This document shows, piece after piece, positions 21,314-30,464 of a stretch of 60,727 nucleotides of DNA. The DNA lies in the NCBI GenBank assembly GCA_015680685.1, contig MNCI01034058.1, positions 590,748-651,474 of the forward strand. The letters are read 5' to 3'. Within the stretch, counting starts at the first letter, position 1. Every line of letters starts with the position of its first letter. The position numbers were made by a program, and so were the translations under genes. The notes below the pieces were generated by a model. The model ran no database searches, was not told where the DNA came from, and saw nothing but the letters and a program-made list of their open reading frames with translations. Source of the DNA: Gnetum montanum (lineage: Eukaryota > Streptophyta > Gnetopsida > Gnetales > Gnetaceae).

Positions 21314-22199
21314 ATACCTCCTATGATGGACGTGGGCTCCCCTTAGGTTAGTTTCTTTGATGCTTTGCTACAACTATCATTCATCACATTTGTGCCCCTA
21401 CTAACTACTTTATCCTTCAGAATGCAGGCTCTTAAAGAGGATGTGAGGCCTGTGGAGGGCAGGAATGAGGTGTCGGCAAGGGGCAATATGGGAGCAGACG
21501 ATATGCAAGTGAATGCAGTAGAGATGAGGGCCGAAGGTAATATGAACAGGGATAGTTTGTGAGAGCATGAGGGTAGATCCCCTCTCTCTCTCTCTTTTTG
21601 TTTGTTTTGGAAGAGTTTATAGACACTGCCAATAGGCAAAAATTTTCGACTGAAATGCAAAATTCCGAAAAGGAAAACCAATTTCATGTTAGTATAGTAT
21701 CAAAGTTTTTGTACTCTAGTATACTAATCTTAGGCCATTTCGGGCCATTTGCACAATAAGTGAAGGTGATAATGCTAGCTTTACGCTTTTTGTTAGTTTT
21801 AGGCCATTTTAGGCCATTTGTGTAATGAGTAAAGTGAAGGTGATAATGCTAGTTTTAAGCCTTTTGTTAGTTTTAGGCCATTTCAGGTCGTTTGCATAAT
21901 GAGTAAAGCGAAGGTGATAATGCTAGTTTTAAGCCTTTTGTTAGTTTTAGGTCATTTTGGGCCATTTGTTAGTTTTTTGTGCCGAAAAGATGACACCCTG
22001 GTAGGCTAAGTAGAAAGTAGATATGCAAGGATGGCAACTAGGTGAGAGGTCGCAAGGTTGCTATGCTACGTGTAGCTGTCTCCTGACCTTTCATGGGCTA
22101 ATAAGGACGTAAGGCCAAGGCATCTTGCTAGGGCCTTCGCTCGTGCTACCGTCCTTCGTTTGAAAGGGCAGCTCCACCTAGACTTTTTCTAGCTAGAGG
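21314..22199. other. Untranslated stretch of element C with type 2 minisatellite
   Basis: It lies between the 3' end of the antisense gene and the protease on the other strand. It holds a short CT run (about 21583-21596) and the TAAACT array. A short frame at 21365-21562 may be a tail of the antisense gene; no motif was seen. Confidence 0.5.
21720..21975 (-). repeat. TAAACT-core minisatellite, type 2 (element C)
   Basis: On the minus strand, three to four copies of AAAATGGCCTAAAACTAACA alternate with a spacer ending TTTACTCATTATGC. It lies between protease and the antisense gene. Related to arrays in A, B and D. Confidence 0.8.
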
Positions 22200-22969
22200 T
22201 CACTTCGTTGGACCGATCCCTTCACTGTATGGTTGGTGCATGCATGAACGGGCACCTCGTCTTCAAAGTTTGTAACCTCTGAACCTTGTTCTATGTTTAG
22301 GTTATTAATTGCTTACGTTACTGCCCCATCGCCGTGGATTATCACCTGTCTACCCTCGTATGGTAAGTGGATCTCCTGGTGTATGGGCTAGGAAACTGCC
22401 CCGAGTTGTGCTAACCACGATCTTTCCAAGATTAGGTTAAACCCGAGCATTTCTTCAACTACAATGAATGTTGCGTCCGTGGGGAGCTCATTCCCTGCTA
22501 TGAAGTTTACATGAATTATGCCTTTTACCAGGACATGTGCCCCATTGAAGGACCATAGGCACGACGTCGCTATTGGTTTTATCTAGTCGATCAACCCTAG
22601 TTTCTCTATGATAGGCAAAGAGATGACGTTTGTGGCCGCCCCATCATCGACATGCACCCTTTGAATTCGATATTGACCGATCCAAATTGTGATGAAGAGA
22701 GGCGTGGTAGTCACTTGGCCCTTTTCGGGATCTTCCTTAAGGGCTTTGTTGCTAAAAGTTAGTGGAGGTGCGGACTCCATGGGTGCGGAGGGGAGTATGA
22801 CTGAGTGGATCATTTCTTTGTCCGTTGGCATATTTTCATTGACCTGGATTGCTATTAACACGAGGACTAGAGCCTCGCGGTAAGGGGTAGATACCATGAC
22901 TAAGTCGTATAGACTTAACATGGTATTTTTTTGCTTTAGGGTTTGGCCAACCTGGGTTAGGGCGTTCAA
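22200..22969 (-). pseudogene. Protease of element C
   Basis: The frame encodes TPLFITIWIGQYRIQRVHVD followed by DGAATNVISLPIIEKLGL. This is the aspartic protease core of Tat elements (VDGGSxxNVM-like), with DDGAA at the active site where D(S/G)G is usual. Further on, past a stop, come NELPTDATFIVVEEMLGFNL and ILERSWLAQLGAVS, the conserved hILGRPWL strand of retrotransposon proteases. It corresponds to 52663-53634 in element D. It is non-functional because of stops. Confidence 0.75.
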
Positions 22970-23499
22970 GAAGTCTTGGCCACTCGCTTGTTTGACACTC
23001 TCCTCTTCGATTCGTCCTAGAAGACCAATCTCCCAAGGGGAGATGGCCCCAAATCCAGGTTCAAATTTTCAGCAACGGGATGTCATAGGTTGTGTGCTTG
23101 CGTCGACCTTCGTTCTTGATGACGAAGGTATGACTTTAAAGGGCAAAGGCATAGTCTTAGAGATTCTTTTTGATGATATTCCTCTTCGACACCTTGCCCA
23201 TCAGGTAGGTATCTTGCATTGTAGGGTGAGGAGGTTTCTTGTTGCTACACGGGATGGTGGCTGTTGAAGACGCTGGTGTTCTAATGACAAATGAGGCTAG
23301 AGGTGTTAGCGGACGGGGTTGCACGGCCCCGCCAACAGGTGGTGCAGAGGCAGATGTTTGTGGCAGGACTTTTAGGATGAAGGGTGATTGTGGGCTAGCC
23401 ATTGGTGGCATGGGCATACTACGCTAAGGCATGTGAATCACAAATGGTTGGAAGGATGGCATGGGATCATTGTCAATACTAATGGCGTTTATTACGTAA

Positions 23500-25073
23500 T
23501 CAGCATTGTTGGCATTGAGTGGGTCGGTATCGACTTGCATGATTGGTTTTTGGGATGTACTGGGCTACTTTCATCTAACACCAAATGGCCTAGGTCAATC
23601 AATCTTTGGATGTCATCTTGCAATTATAGATAATAATCTATGGTATGGCCACATAATTGATGGTAGTCGCAAAACCTGTCCAACCTGAAACCTTTAGGGA
23701 CTGGAGGTTTGTTGGGCAGGGCTGAGGAGGGGTTTCTAAGGAGCTCGTAGTAGCATTGATATCTCATGTTTACTTCTTCTAACATCTACTTGTGTTGAAT
23801 GTATCCCCCTACCAACAGTTTCTTCAGGAGTTCTAAAGGTTTAAGGGGCAATGGAGTATATTTTGAACAATCTTTTCATTCGAAATTAGGTTTAGTATAT
23901 GCAGATGTTTTGGGTGCGAGGGTGGCGGGTTGTAATGCTTGGCCTGGCTTAGGCCCTGAGTCGGCCGCAATCATGGCTAGTTTCTTGTTATTCTTATTTC
24001 CGTTGTTGCTATGTTTGGGTTTAGCCTCAGCTGCTATAGTAGCTACCATGGTCGTTGGGGCCTTGCCTTTGTCCTTCTTTGCGAAACTGTTCCTATAAGT
24101 GACGTAAGCTGGGTCTTTACTTTCCTTGACTNNNNNNNNNNNNNNNNNNNNNNNNNNNNNNNNNNNNNNNNNNNNNNNNNNNNNNNNNNNNNNNNNNNNN
24201 NNNNNNNNNNNNNNNNNNNNNNNNNNNNNNNNNNNNNNNNNNNNNNNNNNNNNNNNNNNNNNNNNNNNNNNNNNNNNNNNNNNNNNNNNNNNNNNNNNNN
24301 NNNNNNNNNNNNNNNNNNNNNNNNNNNNNNNNNNNNNNNNNNNNNNNNNNNNNNNNNNNNNNNNNNNNNNNNNNNNNNNNNNNNNNNNNNNNNNNNNNNN
24401 NNNNNNNNNNNNNNNNNNNNNNNNNNNNNNNNNNNNNNNNNNNNNNNNNNNNNNNNNNNNNNNNNNNNNNNNNNNNNNNNNNNNNNNNNNNNNNNNNNNN
24501 NNNNNNNNNNNNNNNNNNNNNNNNNNNNNNNNNNNNNNNNNNNNNNNNNNNNNNNNNNNNNNNNNNNNNNNNNNNNNNNNNNNNNNNNNNNNNNNNNNNN
24601 NNNNNNNNNNNNNNNNNNNNNNNNNNNNNNNNNNNNNNNNNNNNNNNNNNNNNNNNNNNNNNNNNNNNNNNNNNNNNNNNNNNNNNNNNNNNNNNNNNNN
24701 NNNNNNNNNNNNNNNNNNNNNNNNNNNNNNNNNNNNNNNNNNNNNNNNNNNNNNNNNNNNNNNNNNNNNNNNNNNNNNNNNNNNNNNNNNNNNNNNNNNN
24801 NNNNNNNNNNNNNNNNNNNNNNNNNNNNNNNNNNNNNNNNNNNNNNNNNNNNNNNNNNNTGATAGGTATGTTGCGTGTTGTGGTAGTGTGCTGGTAAATG
24901 GCTTGCGGTGGCACAGTTGGTACGGATACAACTGGGCGATAGGGGTAATGAGGTTCTGGGAACATGGCATGACTACCTATCATAGTTATAGTTGCAGACT
25001 GCTAAAGTGTAGGGGCGATGGTGAAGGGGGTGGCAACAGACAGCAAGTTGGTCCAGAAGGACTAGGTAGGTAG
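23500..25073 (-). pseudogene. Gag of element C (interrupted by the assembly gap)
   Basis: Reading leftward, the first part (24860-24983) is Pro/Tyr-rich (MFPEPHYPYRPVV). The middle, where the capsid-like domain is expected, is lost in a gap of 728 N. After it comes a Lys/Asn-rich, Ala-rich stretch (about 24110-23880). At about 23690-23590 a zinc-knuckle-like motif appears: CDYHQLCGHTIDYYLQLQDD, where the usual Tat form is C..H...GH.T..C and the last Cys is Tyr. The same block in D reads CHYHQMSGHDTDTCQ. Long frames through the N run are artefacts. The Gag start and 5' LTR are absent, so C is truncated near 25.1 kb. Confidence 0.65.
24132..24859. other. Assembly gap (728 N)
   Basis: Undetermined bases. 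Nothing can be said about this stretch, and the order across it rests on the assembly. Confidence 1.
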
Positions 25074-25123
25074 GACAAGAATGGAGTTGGTCCAAAAGGA
25101 CTAGGTAGGTAGGACAAGAATGG
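25046..25123 (+). repeat. Two tandem 39-bp copies at the C/B junction
   Basis: GTTGGTCCAGAAGGACTAGG followed by TAGGTAGGACAAGAATGGA occurs twice in a row with one base changed. It sits where element C's gag ends and element B's antisense gene flank begins. Confidence 0.85.
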
Positions 25124-25462
25124 AGTTGGTTTACAATTAAATTCAAAATCAACAAAAATTTTCTTACATGCAATGTTGTACAATTACAAGTGTCAACTAT
25201 TCTCGTCCATCTCAAAATTTTCAAGTTACAATTCTCGTATCAATCTGAGTCAAAAAACAACAAAAAATTTAACATTAGAATGCTAAACATCTGGGACGGG
25301 AGGGTTGTCCCCTTTAAATTCACCAGCATCAGGGGCCCCTGCTCCATTGGGGCCAGCTTCTTGGGCATCATCGACACCTTTATCCTGAAAATACCAAAAA
25401 GAAACAACCAACATAAGAATAAGCGAATGTCAAAATTTTAAACATTATTCAATAAATTAACT
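25124..25462. other. Left flank of element B's antisense gene
   Basis: AT-rich, no gene seen. It probably holds the 3' untranslated part of the antisense gene. No LTR or gag of element B is present to the left, so B is 5'-truncated here. Confidence 0.45.
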
Positions 25463-26271
25463 TCATAAGGACAAAATTCTTACCATAGGAGATCCCCCTA
25501 AGCCAAATTCTAGCTGACGAAGGATTTTTTCTTCTGAAATGCTGGCCCAATCTGTCCCATCAAGGCCTAAGTTGATGTCTGCCAAAGTCTTTCCTTTGTC
25601 GACAGCCGACCAGGTAGGACGTTTTAGAGGGAACTTGCCCACCGACACTTCCCCAAAAGCAGTTGTGATCACCCTTGTAGGTGACTCCATTTCCACAGTT
25701 ATATTTTGAGCAAAAGTATTGAAGGTAGAACGCAAACCTAAACCCTCCACAAACATCTCTAGTTGACGCTTTTCAATAGACACCTCTTTTAATGACTTCT
25801 TGTAGTAATGTTTGTGATTTTTCTCATCCTGACCCTACTTACGAACCTTGGAAGTGAAGGATTTCCAATCCTGACATTTAAGGTTTAGAAGATCAATTTG
25901 GGCTTTATGCTCTGCCATTCTCCAAGTCAGCGATGCATGACGATTTAGTAGATTCCAATATTTGGTGTACATAACCTTAGACGTTCGCCAGGAGCGATCT
26001 CCGCTTAGTTTGGCAGCGGCGAACTCGTACCGAGCCTTCAGATCGTCACATTCCACTGACAATTCAGAGACTTCCTTTTCTTTTACCTGAATCTCTAGCC
26101 ACAACTGCTCAATGGAATGCCTACAGGTCCATAACGACTTAGCGTTGTGCACAAGGCCTTCTGCAACTCCATCGTAAACAGGCCTTGGCACCTGTTCCAC
26201 TTCTGGGGAAAGTGTGGTTAAACTTTCTATGCTAATGCTTTCAGAGGGATCCCATCTCAATTTAGCGCCTA
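25463..26271 (-). pseudogene. Antisense gene of element B, last exon (coiled-coil C-terminus)
   Basis: The exon starts after acceptor TCACATGAG (intron 26272-26344, 73 nt). It encodes GAKLRWDPSES, VEQVPRPVYDGVAEGLVHNA, then a heptad-like stretch (IQVKEKEVSELSVECDDLKA), RKYGQDEKNHKHYYKK-like sequence across one stop at about 25834, and ends PTWSAVDKGKTLADINLG ... EEKILRQLEFGLGG. It aligns with A (3585-4345) and C (20523-21312). The function is unknown; coiled-coil character suggests multimerisation. Confidence 0.72.
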
Positions 26272-26344
26272 CTCATGTGAAAAATAAAAATGTTAAGACA
26301 ATATAAACAAGATGTGAAACTCCAAACCTCTAAACGATTTATAC

Positions 26345-26856
26345 CTATGTTAGGGTGGGCCTCTTGGATCTGTTCAACAACTTCCTTTGCGATTCCAGCC
26401 ACAAAATCCATTTTTCTTAGCATTTCTATCCAAGTAAGTGGCTCACGGGTACGGGATGAACTAACCTCTGCGGTTCTCTCAGGAGGAAACGTTTTCATGG
26501 GTACGTCCAGCCACACCGTCCTAGTCTCGCTGCCTTCATCTGAACAAGATAAAAAAACAAAAATAAAATACCATAGGAATGACAATTGGTCAAGCAATTC
26601 AAAACAAAATAAAAGGAAAATGTACCATGATCCTTGTCACCCTCTGGGGGGTCGCCCAAGTCCAGATTTCCCTTAAGGAAGCTGCTGAACATTTGGTTGA
26701 CAGCATCCTGATCATCCAACGGTGCGATTTTAGTGGTATTTTCCTTTAACTCCTCCGTTCCTCCGCCCTGGCTCTTCTCCGTATGTTCCTCCTTGTTATT
26801 CTTCTCCGTGTTAGTCTCCTCCTCCTCAGTGATAATCTCTAAAGCCTGCTTCCTCA
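26345..26856 (-). pseudogene. Antisense gene of element B, exons 5-6 (acidic linker)
   Basis: Exon 5 (26626-26856) encodes an extremely charged run (ITEEEETNTEKNNKEEHTEK) and ends GDKDH at donor CATG/GTACAT. Intron 26540-26625 (86 nt) ends TTGTTCAG. Exon 6 (26345-26539) starts DEGSETRTVWLDVPMK and includes MDFVAGIAKEVVEQIQEAHP before donor ATAG/GTATAA. Splicing keeps the frame at both joins. The acidic segment could be an activation or histone-binding-like tail, but this is only composition. Confidence 0.7.
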
Positions 26857-26962
26857 CTTTTTAAAAATTACACCAAAAATATCAATGACACATAAGTGAT
26901 TGAAGTAAAAGTTATAAACAAAATGAAAACGATAAAGCAATAAGCGGGCGAGGTCCGCTTAC

Positions 26963-28034
26963 CAGGCATCTTGAAGCGTATGCACTTCATGCGTGGCTGG
27001 TTCACATCGGAGACTTCCTCAGTTGTGCGTTCAGGCCCAACTATCACGTGGAAGAGATTCAGGCCCAATCTCTAGCTTTGACTTGGCTTGGCCAACGGTC
27101 TCCTTGATGACCCGTTCTGCCCTTCTAGCAGTGTAGGGTACGTCATCTGGCTCCAATCCCAAACTATCACGTGTGTGGATTGAAGCGCCAGATGATCCCC
27201 CTGTAGTAATGGAAACAGATTCATCAATGCCTTCAGGTGCATCTTGGGATTTTGCTGTCTCAAACAAGTGATTGATCCATGGGCGGGATAGTTGACCCTA
27301 ATCTCGCAGAACAAACTTGTTGTCTGCACAGACTACTAGGAACTCAGAGAAATGATGAAGATAATCGGTGAAGAACGTAAAGGTGAAGTGGGATTACGCC
27401 TCAACATTCGAACGCAACCGCACTATCTCCTTGTGCATGCCCGACAACAAAAATTGTGCCCAGTTATATCGCATGCCCGTTTCCAAGAGAGTTCGCATGA
27501 CACAAACAGCCTCAACCCCAAGACACTTCACCTGGGAAATGGTTTTAGGGAATACCCGTGCCCTGAACAGGGGATATAATTCGTTCACTTCCACAACTTT
27601 TGCTTTCCCCTGCAGCGGGAATCCCTTGGCATCCTTGGCCACGCCTAGCCAATCCTCCAACTCATGAACCATTTGGAGCTCTTTATGAGCTCTATCTAAT
27701 ACTACATTTAAGCCATCTGTCGGTACGCCAAATAAGTTTGAAAAGAACTCGGGCGACAGATGAAAAACAACCTTGACACCCTTAATTCGGGTGCTGTAGT
27801 ACGAGACAGACTCATTAAAAGAATCCACGATCCCAATCATCTCCCCTATGGATACGTCAAGACTCACGGCCATAAAGAGCTCCATGAGGCTAGCATTATC
27901 TAGGCAACAAATGATGGATGGTGGAGCTTGTCTACACAACCACTTTTGAGCCTTAGTCACCTCCCCGAACTTCATCGACAAGGTAGTCTCGGTTCGTCCA
28001 GTTGTCACCGGATCCCCACCAGGAGGTGCATCAA
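26963..28034 (-). pseudogene. Antisense gene of element B, long exon 4 (plant-transposon-protein-like domain)
   Basis: A 1072-nt exon between acceptor GCTTTTACAG (intron 28035-28123, 89 nt) and donor GCCTG/GTAAGC (intron 26857-26962, 106 nt). The open frame gives MKFGEVTKAQKWLCRQAP, LMELFMAVSLDVSIGEMIGI, VVFHLSPEFFSNLFGVPTDG, LEDWLGVAKDAKGFPLQGK, LYPLFRARVFPKTISQVKCL, MRYNWAQFLLSGMHKEI and HYTFTFFTDYLHHFSEFLV. This is the best preserved of the three copies, with a 204-residue uninterrupted stretch (27394-28008). The fold resembles domains named putative plant transposon protein. It has no visible nuclease or transposase DDE triad. Confidence 0.75.
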
Positions 28035-28123
28035 CTGTAAAAGCAATTTAAAGTGGTCATATCAGCGTAACTCCAAACAGTTAGACAAACCCACTAACAT
28101 ATCTAGGAAATGTTATCATTTAC

Positions 28124-28390
28124 CGTTAGTGGTGGATTTATATGTGCTTCCAGAGTCATGAGGGAAGACTGGCCCGTTGTCCGACCAGTCTTCATGAAGC
28201 CACCCATGAGCTTTGCACATCGTGAACACTCTAGAGAATTGCTTATGAAAATGGACGATCGCTCCCTTCGTTTGACCCAGTACGATTCCACGAAGGGTGG
28301 GTGGGGCCCATCATGAATGCCTCCAGGGCAGTGCAAGCAAGAGCTAATCCTTCATCCTCAACGTATGTCCCGTTTGGGTTGGCCTTCGGC
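28124..28390 (-). pseudogene. Antisense gene of element B, exon 3
   Basis: The exon lies between acceptor GTTTACAG (intron 28391-28466, 76 nt) and donor AACG/GTAAAT. It encodes YVEDEGLALACTALEAFMMG and ends in LEAHINPPLTV in a neighbouring frame. One frameshift is needed. It corresponds to 6114-6367 in A. Confidence 0.55.
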
Positions 28391-28466
28391 CTGTAAACAA
28401 ACAAGTGTCAAAACAAGAAACTAACACCAAACGGCGATAGGAAACAATAAACTTAAATAGTCCTAC

Positions 28467-28916
28467 TTGTCCACTTGGTACATTGTGCTGGGAGGATTTT
28501 GGAACAATGTGCGCATGCGGGCAGCTATGAATAGAGTATTATTGAGGTATTCTAACCCTCATGGCAATAGTGCCCACATGCGCGTTAATGGGTGTGTTGA
28601 CCTGGGCCCGCGGGTAGAGCCATCCTCTTTAACAAGTGGCCCCTCGTCAATGTCTTCTATGAAGACCATGACACCCTCTGCAGCTCCCAGCAGCATTGCC
28701 TCAAGCACACTCCGTGCAATCACTTTGCTAAAGTTCGACCAGATGGCCACCTTGAAATTGTCTAACATGAAGGCCAGAAATTCACATGTGCCTTCCCTAA
28801 ACCAAACCCCGTTGTTATCCACGGTTAGATCCGGGGGAGGCTCCTCAGCCTCAACGGGGCCAACCCATATTAACACCCCGACAAGCTCAACAATGAGGAG
28901 GAAGCGCTTACTGTCC
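28467..28916 (-). pseudogene. Antisense gene of element B, exon 2 (HAD/FCP1-like domain)
   Basis: A 450-nt exon after acceptor TTGCTTGCAG. It encodes DSKRFLLIVELVGVLIWVGP, VWFREGTCEFLAFMLDNFKV, AIWSNFSKVIARSVLEAMLL and, after a frame change, NNTLFIAARMRTLFQNPPST before donor ACAA/GTAGGA. The arrangement matches HAD/FCP1-like phosphatases (LLVLDLDGTL ... R.g..EFL...... hhIWS). Here the first catalytic Asp is Glu and the second is Val (VELVGV), so this copy cannot be a normal Asp-phosphatase. The same site reads LLDII in A and LLDLE in C. Confidence 0.68.
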
Positions 28917-29638
28917 CTGCAAGCAATCAAGACGCCACGATAAATTAGCCATGCTTCAAAATAGCCTGAAAAGCGAGGGTTTACATCATGAATTGACACT
29001 TAAAATCTAAAAATTTACTAACTATTTACACTCAGCGTATACGCCCCATAAACCAGTGTATACGCCGGTGAAACTGTTTACGCTTAGCGTAATATGCTGC
29101 TTAACTCAATGTATACGTCGACAATGAACTATTTTACGCTATCACCCGAACCACTTACGCTCAGCGTATACGCTGAAGAAACCCTCAGCGTATACACCCA
29201 AGTTCGCTTTCAGCGTAAACAGTCTACGCCAGAAACTTGAAAAACAAGTCTATGCTGTAAAGACAACTGCGCACGCACAGCGTATACGCTGAACAAACCC
29301 TCAGCGTATACGCCATAAAAGTAAATAGAATTTACGTTGATAGAACAAACTAATCACGCTAATAAGACTTCTTGCATAGAGAACTCATGACGCTGTGGCT
29401 TACGCTGACATAATAGTGCAAGAAAATTGCTTACGCTGATAAAACTGATTACACCCTGACAGTCTATGCTAATCCGACTTTATGCTATGAAGTTACGCTT
29501 GGTGTATACACCGAAAACCCTCTACACTGAAAACCCTATATGCTGAAAACCCCCCTACGCTTGGTGTATACGTTAAGACTGTCTACGCTGAAAAAGAGAA
29601 GCAAAGAAATAATAACAGAGGTAGGAATCAGAGCCTAC
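28917..29638 (-). repeat. Intron 1 of element B's antisense gene, filled with AGCGTATACGC repeats
   Basis: The intron runs from donor CACAG/GTAGGC (29638) to acceptor TTGCTTGCAG (28917), 722 nt. It carries many copies of the palindrome GCGTATACGC and decayed forms (for example near 29034, 29048, 29164, 29280, 29300). The same palindrome crowds U3 of element B's own LTR (35570-35890). The matching introns in A (269 nt) and C (503 nt) lack it. Confidence 0.65.
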
Positions 29639-29769
29639 CTGTGGGATGTCACAGGCCATGATGGGATCCTTGGCTAGGGTAGGCACTGCAGCATGGCTTC
29701 AGTCTCCTCTGTAAAGGTCAAGTTGGAACCCTTCCTCCCCTGGCCTTCCACTTCTTTTCCTTTGCCCAT
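29639..29769 (-). pseudogene. Antisense gene of element B, candidate exon 1
   Basis: From an ATG at 29769 the frame opens MGKGKEVEGQGRKGSNLTF, a basic N-terminus comparable to MVPKTKRKN in A. A TAG follows after LQCLP and the phase does not fit exon 2 exactly, so the exon is decayed or its start is elsewhere. Confidence 0.4.
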
Positions 29770-30194
29770 CTCGGCCTCCTTTACGCTGATTGCACAAGTT
29801 TACGCTGAAGAAGAGAACTGTCTACGCTGGCGCCTAAAATTCTACACTCTGCATCTACACTGGGGTTTACTGTTAGGCGTCTACACTAAGGATTACTCTT
29901 CGGTGTCTACGCTCACAAGCAAGTTTACGCTTACGCCAGGGCGCGATAGTTTACGCTTACGCTTTAACAGTTTACACTCTGTTGCTTATACTCACGATTC
30001 AAGGTAAGAAAAAAATGAAACCCCCCCCTTTTATAGCGCTCCGCTGACGCCACCGCCGCCGCTTACGCCGCCATTGCTCCCTTTTTGCCATTTTGTGCCT
30101 TTTCGCTCATTTTTCGCTAAAATTTGCCTAGGAAAAATAATGAAAAATATAAAAAACAAAAATTACTACGTCCTCGTTCCCTGTGGACCCCATT
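29770..30194. other. 5' untranslated and promoter region of element B's antisense gene
   Basis: No gene is kept here. The plus-strand frame 29693-30007 is low-complexity repeat. TTTACGCT-type motifs continue to about 29960. A TATA box on the minus strand is listed separately. Confidence 0.5.
30029..30035 (-). promoter_or_regulatory. Candidate TATA box of element B's antisense gene
   Basis: On the minus strand GCGCTATAAAAGGGGGG lies about 260 bp upstream of the exon 1 ATG at 29769 and points leftward, away from pol. The TATAAAA core and the following G-run fit a plant core promoter. Confidence 0.6.
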
Positions 30195-30365
30195 CTGGAT
30201 GTTATCGCCCGGTAAGGCATTAAACTACCACTTATTGCCTGGTAAGGCGTTAAACTACCACTTGTCGCCCGGTAAGGCATTAAACTGCCGCCTACGGCCC
30301 AGTATGGCCTTAAACTACCATCTTCCAATCTAGTAATGGTCCAGCAAGGCCTTAAACTGCCATGC
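30195..30365 (+). repeat. TAAACT-core minisatellite, type 2 (element B)
   Basis: Five copies of a 27-bp unit such as CCCGGTAAGGCATTAAACTA with a short spacer CCACTT. One frame translates as repeated PGKALNYHL (30124-30333), an artefact of the repeat. It lies between the antisense gene promoter and pol. Confidence 0.85.
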
Positions 30366-30464
30366 GTCCCAGCGTGATGATAATCCATCATGTACATACA
30401 CATCATTTAAAATGACCAAATAAACATAGAACGTTACCCATTAGCTCATTTCGCTCTCTGTTTA

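Noticed and set aside
22896-23267. Plus-strand frame of 123 residues
   Set aside because: It lies opposite C's gag-protease region and shows no motif of its own.
24011-25073. Very long open frames across 24.0-25.0 kb on both strands
   Set aside because: They run through the block of undetermined bases. Only the short ends are real sequence.
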